Source: Ascoidea asiatica (Eukaryota; Ascomycota; Saccharomycetes; Ascoideales; Ascoideaceae). Taken from it: a DNA stretch of 64,000 nt. The DNA is taken from assembly GCA_001600695.1 (NCBI GenBank), contig BCKQ01000011.1, positions 162,512-226,511 on the forward strand. The letters run 5' to 3'. Under the pieces are notes generated by a model that saw only the letters and a list, made by a program, of their open reading frames with translations, had not been told where the DNA came from and made no database searches. Each line of letters starts with the position of its first letter. The stretch's first letter is position 1. Below, piece by piece: positions 19,629-29,448 of the stretch. The translations under genes and the position numbers were made by a program.

Positions 19629-20048
19629 ATGTCATCAGATTGGTCTGTGGATCCAGATACAAGAAGAAAATTACTTACTTTTCAAAAAAGTGGTGGTAAT
19701 AGAAAATGTTTTGATTGTGGAGCTCCAAATCCTCAATGGGCTTCTCCAAAATTTGGTATTTTTATTTGTCTTGAATGTGCAGGTGTTCATCGTGGTTTAG
19801 GTGTTCATATATCCTTTGTAAGATCAATAACTATGGATCAATTTAAAGGTGATGAATTATTAAGAATGGAAAAAGGTGGTAATGAAAATTGTGCAAATTA
19901 TTTTACTCAAAATGGTATTGATTTAAATTGGGATACAAAAAGAAAATTTGATAATTATGTTGCAGAAGATTATAAAGAAAAATTAACTTGTGAAATTCAA
20001 GGTAAACAATTTCTTAAAAAAAATCGTTCTAATTCTCAATCAAATTTA

Positions 20049-20084
<36 letters not shown>

Positions 20085-20804
20085 TTTAATAATAATAATA
20101 ATAATAATAATAACAATAGTAATTCTCAAAATTCTAGTAATCGTCCAACTCCTTTACAGTCACGTAAAGGTACTCCAATACAGTCTGGTGAATCACAATT
20201 AAATTTAAATAAACAAAAAAATGAAAATTATTTTGCTCAATTAGGTGCTAGAAATGAAAATCGTCCAGATAATTTACCTCCTTCAAAAGGTGGTAAATTT
20301 GCTGGTTTTGGTAATACACCACAACCAAATAATAATAATAATCAATCATCATTATCTGGAATATCTTTAGATAATTTACAAAAAGATCCATTAGGAACTT
20401 TAACAAAAGGTTGGGGTTTATTTACTTCAACAGTTGTAAAATCTGTAAATGAAGTTAATGAAAGTGTTATTAAACCAAATTTACAAACTTTACAAGAAAG
20501 AGATTTAGCAAATGAAGCAAGAAGAGCTGTTTCTCAATTTGGTTCTAAATTTCAAGATAATCCAAAAGGTAATTATGGTGCTCCATCAGGTAATCAATTT
20601 TCTTTTAAAACTGGTAGTAATCGTCAAGAAAGTAAATTTGGTAAATTATTTGATGGTTTAGGTGAAGAAGATGCACTTAAATTTGGTTCTTCAACAAATG
20701 TTGAACCTGCTTTTGGAATTGCAAAACCAAAACAAAAAACTAATTTAAGTGGTATATCTGGAGGTAAAAAGAAAGAAGATTGGGATAATTGGGATAATTT
20801 TTAA
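19629..20804 (+). CDS. GCS1: Arf GTPase-activating protein Gcs1
   Basis: A 391-residue ArfGAP; the first ATG of the family N-terminus ([16 protein letters not shown]) is at 19629, and an in-frame TTG 15 bases upstream is not the start. The zinc finger is C27-x2-C30-x16-C47-x2-C50, with arginine finger R55 in [16 protein letters not shown]. Gcs1 stimulates GTP hydrolysis on Arf1 in ER-Golgi and post-Golgi traffic. A poly-Asn tract (about residues 140-172) replaces the linker. The later conserved block [20 protein letters not shown] and the ALPS-like region [20 protein letters not shown] match S. cerevisiae Gcs1, as does the acidic WDNWDNF tail. It converges with URE2. Confidence 0.94.
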
Positions 20805-21049
20805 ATTAATATTCTATATTTCTTAGAAAATTTATTATTTTATCCTTAGTTTTATTCTTTTATTCTTTTTTTCTTTTTTTCTTATTTTCTTTTTTCTTTT
20901 AATTTTTATTTATTAAATTTTCATAAATTTTAATTTGTTTTAATTCATACAATCTCATCCTTATATTTAATAATATTTTTTAATAACTTTTAAACTAATT
21001 TTTATTTGTTTCTTTTTCATTTATTGATAAATTTTTCAGTTATTTACAA

Positions 21050-21088
<39 letters not shown>

Positions 21089-21781
21089 GAGTAATCATTT
21101 AGGTTTTTTGTTTAAAAGCAAAAAAAAAAAAAAATTAAAGAAAAAAAATTTAATTGATTTTTTGATTACTTTAATAATTTTTATAATTTAATTTTATTTT
21201 AATATGTATTTTATATTGTGCTTTTTTTCTTTTATTTTTCTGTTTTTTTTTTTGCTGTTTTGAAATAATCAAAATTTGAAATTAATAAACTTTATTTCTT
21301 GAAAATTGTTAATAATATTTTTTTTTATATATATTACATTATTAATAAAAAAAAAAAAGTAGTTAAATGAGATGATAAATTTTTAAAAATATAAGTAAAT
21401 AGAACAAAATAAAAGAAGAAAAAAATGAAAACTAAGTAAATAAAGAATTAATTGAATAATTAAAGTTGACAAAAACAGATAAGAACATTGAATTATAAAA
21501 TGAAAATATAAAAAGAAAATAAAAGGTAATAAGAACTAAGTAATAGGTAATAAGAAATATCTAAAAATAATTTTAATAAGAAAATTGAAAAATTAATTAT
21601 GAAAAAAGTTTTGATGAATATTTTTGAAATCGAATTTAAACTTGATGAAGTATGAAAGAACAAACTTTAGAGTAATAAAAAATTGAGGATTTAAAGATAT
21701 AAAGGCATTTCGTTAAATAATAGATAAAAAAAAAAGATAAAAAAAAAAAAAAAATTAAAAACAAAAAGAAGAATTAAAAAA
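20805..21781. other. Convergent intergenic region GCS1/URE2
   Basis: 977 very AT-rich bases with no open frame of note. A run of about 31 T lies at 21054-21084, with A-runs at 21121-21134 and 21343-21357. From 21419 onward the sequence is duplicated identically at 23420. It should contain both 3' UTRs. Confidence 0.45.
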
Positions 21782-22792
21782 TTATTCATCACCATTTAAA
21801 GCTCTAATTACTGCAGGTCTTCTCATCATAAATTTAGTCCATTTATAAACTTCAGGAAATTCAATTTTTATATTAATACCAATTCTATCAACAACATTAT
21901 TCCAAGGTACAAAACTTAAATCAGCAATTGTAATATGATCACCAACTAACCAAATTGGATAATCAAAAAATTTAGATTGTGATAATGGAGTTCTACCAGA
22001 AGAATAATCTAAAGCATTTTCANTATCTAATTCCATAATTAAAGATTCTCTTCTTTCAGCTAAAGCCATTTCAACAACACCATAAACTCTTCTAACTTCA
22101 TCAGTATATCTTTCAACAGCCGAAGGTACAGATTGTGAATGAAAATATCTAAAATGTAAAGCTTGACCAATCATTGGAGAATGACCAGAAGTTTGAAAAA
22201 ATAACCAAGATAAAATTTGAGATTTTTCATTTAAATTATTTGAATAAAGGAATGAAGAATGATTACCAGAAAAATTTAATTGAATATATTTTTCTATAAG
22301 GTATAAAATTATTGAACCAGATTCCCAAATTGATAAATTATTATTTGAATGATCAATAATTGCAGGAACTCTTGCATTTGGATTAATTGTAACAAATTCT
22401 GGAGCTCTTTGTTCACCATTATTAAAATCTAAAAAAATTGTTTTATATTTAAATTTTAATTCACTTAAAATTATTGCAACTTTAAAACCATTTGGAGCAG
22501 AACGATGAGAAAATAAAGTTATACCATCATGAGGAGGATTTTGAAAAAATTTTGAAATTCTTGATTGATTTTGATTATTATTATTTGATTGTGATAATAA
22601 TTGTTGATGAGTTAAATTTAAGTTATTATTATTATTATTATTGTTATTATTATTATTATTATTCGTTATATCATTTGTATTTGGACTTATATTAATATTT
22701 AAATTATTTTTATTATTATTATTATCATTATCATTATCAATATCACTAACGCCGTCATTAATGTCATTAATGTCATTTTGATAATCATTATA

Positions 22793-22824
<32 letters not shown>

Positions 22825-22924
22825 TTATGTTAGTTATATTATTATTATTTATATTATTATTATTACTTATATCATTAGATATAGTATTAGATATATTATT
22901 ACTTATATTACTTTGATTACTTTG

Positions 22925-22963
<39 letters not shown>

Positions 22964-23077
22964 GATAATATTTTGTTGTTGTTGATTTAAATGAACATTT
23001 TTAAGAGCAGAAGATAAATTAGATACATTTGGAGATTGGCGCTGTTCAGAAGAACTTTTATAAAAGTTATTTCTCAT
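21782..23077 (-). CDS. URE2: Ure2-like nitrogen catabolite repressor (left copy)
   Basis: A 431-residue protein. Residues 1-175 form an Asn-rich prion-like domain with several Asn runs and a short conserved start (SPNVSNLSSALKNVHLN, like SNLSNALRQVN in S. cerevisiae). Residues about 180-431 are the GST-fold domain: SRISKFFQNPPHDGITLFSH, RSAPNGFKVAIILSELKFKY, NPNARVPAIIDH, SIWESGSIILYLIEKY, GHSPMIGQALHFRYFHSQ and VPWNNVVDRIGINIKIEFPE. Ure2 retains the GATA factor Gln3 in the cytoplasm under good nitrogen, has glutathione peroxidase activity, and forms the [URE3] prion in S. cerevisiae. The protein is longer than the 354-residue S. cerevisiae form through the Asn expansion. One N falls in the codon between LMELD and ENALD. 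Confidence 0.93.
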
Positions 23078-23319
23078 TTTGATTATATGTATTATATATA
23101 TTGATATATTATATGTTATATGTTATATGATATATGTTATATGATATATTGATAAATTGAATGAATATATTAGAATAGTAGTTGTTTTTTTTTTTTTTTT
23201 TTCTTTTGGGGGCTCTAATTTGAATTTTTATTAATAAATTATCTTTTTCTAGTTAAATAATTAAGTAATTGTAGAATAAATGAAGATAAATGAAGATAAA
23301 TGAAGATAAATGAAGATAA
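23078..23319. other. URE2 upstream sequence cut by scaffold gap
   Basis: Contains TATATGTTATATGATATATG repeats, a T-run at about 23185-23202, and four copies of a 10-base ATAAATGAAG repeat abutting the gap. The right copy shows six repeats and then continues into unique sequence. Confidence 0.6.
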
Positions 23320-23419
23320 NNNNNNNNNNNNNNNNNNNNNNNNNNNNNNNNNNNNNNNNNNNNNNNNNNNNNNNNNNNNNNNNNNNNNNNNNNNNNNNNN
23401 NNNNNNNNNNNNNNNNNNN
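23320..23419. other. 100-N scaffold gap
   Basis: Exactly 100 unknown bases, the conventional placeholder for a gap of unknown size. Identical sequence on both sides shows that the two contigs overlap rather than being separated. Confidence 0.97.
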
Positions 23420-24793
23420 AAAAAAATGAAAACTAAGTAAATAAAGAATTAATTGAATAATTAAAGTTGACAAAAACAGATAAGAACATTGAATTATAAA
23501 ATGAAAATATAAAAAGAAAATAAAAGGTAATAAGAACTAAGTAATAGGTAATAAGAAATATCTAAAAATAATTTTAATAAGAAAATTGAAAAATTAATTA
23601 TGAAAAAAGTTTTGATGAATATTTTTGAAATCGAATTTAAACTTGATGAAGTATGAAAGAACAAACTTTAGAGTAATAAAAAATTGAGGATTTAAAGATA
23701 TAAAGGCATTTCGTTAAATAATAGATAAAAAAAAAAGATAAAAAAAAAAAAAAAATTAAAAACAAAAAGAAGAATTAAAAAATTATTCATCACCATTTAA
23801 AGCTCTAATTACTGCAGGTCTTCTCATCATAAATTTAGTCCATTTATAAACTTCAGGAAATTCAATTTTTATATTAATACCAATTCTATCAACAACATTA
23901 TTCCAAGGTACAAAACTTAAATCAGCAATTGTAATATGATCACCAACTAACCAAATTGGATAATCAAAAAATTTAGATTGTGATAATGGAGTTCTACCAG
24001 AAGAATAATCTAAAGCATTTTCANTATCTAATTCCATAATTAAAGATTCTCTTCTTTCAGCTAAAGCCATTTCAACAACACCATAAACTCTTCTAACTTC
24101 ATCAGTATATCTTTCAACAGCCGAAGGTACAGATTGTGAATGAAAATATCTAAAATGTAAAGCTTGACCAATCATTGGAGAATGACCAGAAGTTTGAAAA
24201 AATAACCAAGATAAAATTTGAGATTTTTCATTTAAATTATTTGAATAAAGGAATGAAGAATGATTACCAGAAAAATTTAATTGAATATATTTTTCTATAA
24301 GGTATAAAATTATTGAACCAGATTCCCAAATTGATAAATTATTATTTGAATGATCAATAATTGCAGGAACTCTTGCATTTGGATTAATTGTAACAAATTC
24401 TGGAGCTCTTTGTTCACCATTATTAAAATCTAAAAAAATTGTTTTATATTTAAATTTTAATTCACTTAAAATTATTGCAACTTTAAAACCATTTGGAGCA
24501 GAACGATGAGAAAATAAAGTTATACCATCATGAGGAGGATTTTGAAAAAATTTTGAAATTCTTGATTGATTTTGATTATTATTATTTGATTGTGATAATA
24601 ATTGTTGATGAGTTAAATTTAAGTTATTATTATTATTATTATTGTTATTATTATTATTATTATTCGTTATATCATTTGTATTTGGACTTATATTAATATT
24701 TAAATTATTTTTATTATTATTATTATCATTATCATTATCAATATCACTAACGCCGTCATTAATGTCATTAATGTCATTTTGATAATCATTATA

Positions 24794-24825
<32 letters not shown>

Positions 24826-24925
24826 TTATGTTAGTTATATTATTATTATTTATATTATTATTATTACTTATATCATTAGATATAGTATTAGATATATTAT
24901 TACTTATATTACTTTGATTACTTTG

Positions 24926-24964
<39 letters not shown>

Positions 24965-25320
24965 GATAATATTTTGTTGTTGTTGATTTAAATGAACATT
25001 TTTAAGAGCAGAAGATAAATTAGATACATTTGGAGATTGGCGCTGTTCAGAAGAACTTTTATAAAAGTTATTTCTCATTTTGATTATATGTATTATATAT
25101 ATTGATATATTATATGTTATATGTTATATGATATATGTTATATGATATATTGATAAATTGAATGAATATATTAGAATAGTAGTTGTTTTTTTTTTTTTTT
25201 TTTCTTTTGGGGGCTCTAATTTGAATTTTTATTAATAAATTATCTTTTTCTAGTTAAATAATTAAGTAATTGTAGAATAAATGAAGATAAATGAAGATAA
25301 ATGAAGATAAATGAAGATAA
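23420..25320. repeat. Right copy of the 1.9 kb identical duplication (assembly overlap)
   Basis: Starts with the A-run that precedes TGAAAACTAAG in the left copy and is identical through URE2 and its upstream repeats to about 25320, then runs on into unique sequence. Probable collapsed-contig artefact. Confidence 0.9.
23783..25078 (-). CDS. URE2: Ure2-like protein, identical second copy (probable artefact)
   Basis: Encodes the same 431 residues as 21782-23077, with the same ambiguous codon. Because both flanks, homopolymer lengths and the N coincide, I read this as one gene represented twice at an unmerged contig join. A recent true tandem duplication would have to be perfectly identical and coincide with a gap. 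This copy retains the full upstream region, so it is the better one to use. Domain content: Asn-rich prion-like region 1-175, GST fold 180-431. Confidence 0.9.
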
Positions 25321-26444
25321 ATGAAGATAAATGAAGATAATTTATATGATTAATAAATTTTAAAAATTTTAAAAATTTTAAAGAATTAGTATAATAATTG
25401 ATTATTTAAAATATAATTATTTAAAATATGATTTAAAAAATTGAAATTATGTTACAATTTTATAACTTGAAATTTTTTTATTTAAATAAATTTACTTTAT
25501 GAAAATATTTTTGGGGTTATTATTGAGGTTATTAAATGTTATTAATTGAAAATAAATATGTTTCATGGATGAATATAATAAAGGTTTAGGAATAAAAGTT
25601 TAAGAAAACTCTGGAGATTCTTTTGATATTCTTTTGATATTCTTTTGATATTCTTTAGAGACTCTTTTAAAATGGGTTTTTTGAATTGTTGTGGATAAAT
25701 TGAGATAAGTGAGAGAAGTGAGAAAAGTGAGAGAAGTGAGAAAAGTGAGAAAAGTGAGAATGAGAAAAGTGTGGAAAAGTTTGGGAGCGAGTGGATTTTG
25801 AAGAGAGAAAGGCAACAGTGGAAAATAAGGAGAAAGAAGAAGAAGAAGAAGAAGAAGAAGAAGCAGGGCACGCGCTGTTACGTAAGCAGGACCAGCGCCA
25901 GGCCGGGTGTGCCTATCACAGCGTCAGTAGCAGCACTCACGTGCCTCGGGTTTCTTCACGGCGCTTAAATGGCCCTGTTCGAAAGGGGCAATTTTCTTAT
26001 CTTCACCCACTGAAACAAACNCCGGTGCCGGGATGCAAACAAACGGAAGATAATGCCAGTGAGGCGTTATTTCACAGCCAGCACACTCGTCTTACGCCTT
26101 TTAAATGTGATTGTTTGCAACCATTGTTTTGGTAATTGTTTACTAGCCACATGCACAGCCTAATACAGTTTATCATTGTATTACTGTGGCGTTGTTGCTC
26201 ACTTCCCCGGAGATAGGCGGATATACTCCACAAGATATTCTATGAGATATTCNNTGAGATATTCTATGATAATAGCTACAAGAATCACAGGAAGCAAAAG
26301 AAGCAGAGGAAGCAGAGGAAGCTGAAGCAGAGGAAATTAGATAATCATCGTTAAAACAAATTTTGTATTGTACAATCTACTCTACAACTATTAAAGTATA
26401 TACAAATAAACTATATAATAAATGAATTATTATACTTATTATAA
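25079..26444. promoter_or_regulatory. URE2 promoter region / 3' flank of the cyclin gene
   Basis: Repeat-rich: six 10-base ATAAATGAAG units near 25280-25340, three 11-base TTTTGATATTC units at 25621-25654, about seven 9-base GTGAGAAAA-type units at 25710-25770, and three 12-base AGATATTCTATG units at 26233-26268. A GC-rich island spans 25860-26220, with TTACGTAA at 25877-25884 and CTCACGTGCC at 25936-25945. Frames over the island are repeat-derived and not called. Confidence 0.45.
25936..25945 (+). promoter_or_regulatory. CACGTG box in GC island
   Basis: CTCACGTGCC contains the palindromic E-box at 25938-25943, 860 bases upstream of the URE2 start. A TTACGTAA (Yap/CRE-like) site is 55 bases away. 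Confidence 0.35.
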
Positions 26445-26794
26445 TCATTCTTCATTATTTATTTGATTATTTGAACTATTACTATTCAATTGACTATTCA
26501 ATTGACTATTCAGTTGACTATTCAGTTGATTAGTCAGTTGCATATTCAGTTGATGATTCATTAATTGATGCTGATGTTGCAATGGTTGTGGTTGTGGTTG
26601 TGGTTGTGATTGCGATTGTGAGGATGGTTGTATTTGAATTGGTGATTGACCCATTGGAATACGTTGACTTTGATGCAGATGCAGATGTTGATGAGAATGA
26701 GAATGAGAATGAGAATGTGGATAAATATTCAAATGATTATTCAGATGACTATGTTGATTATTACCAATACCAATACCAATATTATTATTACCAA

Positions 26795-26841
<47 letters not shown>

Positions 26842-27925
26842 ATACCAGATGTAATTTTTAATTGTTCTTTTTTATAAAATTTTAATAATAAATCACCATA
26901 TTTTTGTAATTCTTCAACTTGAATCATTAATTTAAATTCCATTAATAATAAAAATTGAATTTCTAAATGATTTAATTCTTCAACTGGTAATCCTCCAACT
27001 CTTGCATATCTTGAATTTTTATAAAATACATCTGAAAAAAATTTACTTGAAACTGCAATTGCAGAAATTATTAATCTATGAATATTATATGAATCCATAA
27101 CAAATAATTGTTCTACACTACAATTATCCTTACTATTATTATCTGTCATATCTGTATCTGTATCAGTATCAGTATCTTTATCAATATCTTTATCTTTACT
27201 TTCTTTATCTTTTTCTTTTTCTTTTTCTTTTTCTTTTTCTTTTTCTTTTTCTTTTTCTTTTTCTTTTTCTTTTTCTTTTTCTTTTTCCTTATTATCATTA
27301 TCTAATTTAACTTTTAAATTATTTGCTTTTTTTGCAATTCTATCAAAATAAACTAAAATACTTAAAAATACATCATTTGTTAATGGACAATATTTCAGTA
27401 TTCTTTGTAAATAATTATATATAGAAATTGATGGTACATTTTTACCATGAAATGAATATATATTAATTTCCATTTTATTTAAATTACCTAATTTTTTTAA
27501 ATCTTTTAAATTTTTTAATTTTTTATTTTGTAAATTATTTGGATGTAAATTATCATTAGCTTCAATAATTTTTGTTAATAATGATGATAACATTAATAAT
27601 AAATCATTTGTTGGAAATTCAACAATATTTAAATGATATTTATTATTTAAACTATTATCACTATTTATTGAATTATCACTATTTATTGAAATATTTGAAG
27701 ATTTAATATTTGATAATGGTTTAAAATTATTATTTATTTTATTATTATTATTAATATTTATATTATTATTATTAGTATTTATATTATTATCCATTGAGAT
27801 ATTAGTTGTATTAGTTGTTGGAGGTGCAGGTTTTGATCTTTTTGGTAATATAAAACCATCTTTATTTTCAATTTCTTCTTTATTATTAATTGAATGATTA
27901 AAAGGTATAAACCCATTAGAATTAC

Positions 27926-27957
<32 letters not shown>

Positions 27958-28496
27958 GATAGAGTTGAAGTAGAAACTGAATATGAAGAAGATATTATAT
28001 TTGGAGGATTATGATGATTTTGAATTTGATTCTGATTATTGTGATTAAATAATTGAGATAAATTATTCATTGAATTATTACGATATTTATTATTAAAATT
28101 TTTATTATTATTATTACTTAAATTATTATCTTTATTTAAATCATTTAATTTTGAAGTTAATAAAGAAGATTTATTTTTAATTTTNTTTTGTATATTAAAT
28201 TTATTAATAAATTGAGAATCTTTTGAATTAGATATATTAGTAGAATGTATTAAATTATCATTTGATAAAGATGAAGAAGAAATTGGATTAAAATTTATAT
28301 TAATATTATTAATACTTGTAGTACTTGAGAATGAATTTTTATTATCAAAAGAAGATGGAGCTTCTGCATTTGGACTATTAAAACTTGTTATATTATTTGA
28401 AGTATTCAAATTATTTAAATTATTTAAATTATTATTATTATTGTTATTATAATTATTATTATTTGAGTTATTATTTGAGTTATTGATATTAATCAT
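26445..28496 (-). CDS. PCL7: PHO80-type cyclin, PCL6/PCL7 subgroup
   Basis: A 683-residue Pho85 cyclin. The cyclin box is split: FHGKNVPSISIYNYLQRILK starts at F349 and runs to VYFDRIAKKAN, then an insert of about 75 residues made of a (KE)n run and a (DT)n run, then FVMDSYNIHRLIISAIAVSS, KFFSDVFYKNSRYARVGGLP and VEELNHLEIQFLLLMEFKL to about 545. PCL6/PCL7 direct Pho85 to glycogen metabolism targets; PHO80 directs it to Pho4. FVMDSYNIHRLI and RYARVGG favour PCL6/7. Both tails are low complexity: Asn-rich N-terminus, and SHSHSHSH, QPQPQPQPQ and QLNS repeats in the C-terminus. Four CTG codons lie in the QLNS repeat (26511-26549). It diverges from the 29449 gene. Confidence 0.82.
27195..27291. 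repeat. (TTTTTC)n hexanucleotide array inside the cyclin gene
   Basis: About 15 copies of a six-base unit code an uninterrupted Lys-Glu alternation on the reverse strand. It keeps the frame and sits between two helices of the cyclin fold. It is likely length-variable. Confidence 0.8.
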
Positions 28497-29448
28497 TTTA
28501 AAAAAAAATAAACTTGATTATTAATGATAAGTTGATTATTATGTTAGTATTTATAATCTAATAATAATATGATCATATACTGTATATAATTATATATATA
28601 TATAAATATATATATAAAGAGAGGAGTTAAATTATTTATTTTATAGATTATACATACTTTTTAAATTATTAGATGTTTTTTTTATATATCAAATTAAAGG
28701 AGGATGAATAGTAATATTGATATGAATATGGAACTAGTTGTGAGACAATAGATATCGAGATTAATAATAATATTGTAATTATTATTGAATGGAATTAGAA
28801 TATTATAGAAAAGATATGAAATAAGATAGATAATTTAGATATGAATTAAGGATATTAGTTTTTAATTTCCTAATTTCGTATATTTGTATTCTTAATTTCT
28901 TTTAGTTTCCTTAGTTTCTTTAGCTTTTGATAGTTTATTGAATAGNTTATAACTGGATGAAATAAACAAGATAAACTTGAAGAACTTGATAGACTTGGAT
29001 AAGTTGGTGATGAAGATAAAGAAGAAACAGCATCAGAAACAGCATCATTTGATAAAAAAAGAAGGTGTAAAAGAAGGAGAAAGAGAAGAAACAACAACAA
29101 CAACAAGAGCTGCCTCTGTTCCTCGTTGCTTCTCCCGGTGATCACTCCTTCCACACCAGCCACACCCAGCCGGTACGAGCCGCAGTAAAAAAGAAGTACC
29201 CTGTNTGTGGTCTCATTCAAACATACCACGTGATAGTNGAAAAATTATTTATTTTTGATCCCAGAAGAAATAAAGAAATAAATAAAGGTTTAAATATTGG
29301 AATAGAGAATAGAGAAATCAATAAAGAACATTCAATGACATTTGTTCGATTCAATTCAATAACAAAGTGATCCTTAACCTTAAAAAACTAATCAATTCAA
29401 AGCAGTTCTGATTGATGAATCAATCATCTCCCAATACCCTTTTTTCAA
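28497..29448. promoter_or_regulatory. Divergent promoter, PCL7-like / 778-residue gene
   Basis: 952 bases. The cyclin side is AT-rich. A GC-richer island at 29100-29235 contains CCACACCAGCCACACCCAGC and CCACGTGATAG (CACGTG at 29227-29232). A leucine-rich reverse frame at 28870-29229 derives from GAA/CAA repeats and is rejected. Confidence 0.4.
29227..29232. promoter_or_regulatory. CACGTG box
   Basis: Within ACCACGTGATAG, 217 bases before the ATG of the downstream gene. It shares the ten-base CCACGTGATA with 8184-8193. Confidence 0.4.

Larger units (their letters stand above)
21419..23319. repeat. Left copy of a 1.9 kb identical duplication (assembly overlap)
   Basis: This block matches 23420-25320 at a constant offset of 2001 bases, including microsatellite lengths and the position of a single N (22023 and 24024). 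It ends in an (ATAAATGAAG)-type 10-base repeat immediately before the 100-N gap, where the assembly evidently broke. Confidence 0.9.

Noticed and set aside
21054-21084. T-run as a poly(A)-derived retrotransposon tail
   Set aside because: No reverse transcriptase or target-site duplication nearby; plain homopolymer in a convergent intergenic region.
25563-26135. Phe/Leu/Ser-rich and Lys/Glu-rich frames upstream of URE2
   Set aside because: They are translations of short tandem repeats and run into the GC island without any domain.
28870-29229. 119-codon reverse frame with Leu runs
   Set aside because: Derived from GAA/CAA repeats in the divergent promoter; covers a CACGTG site and has no conserved motif.
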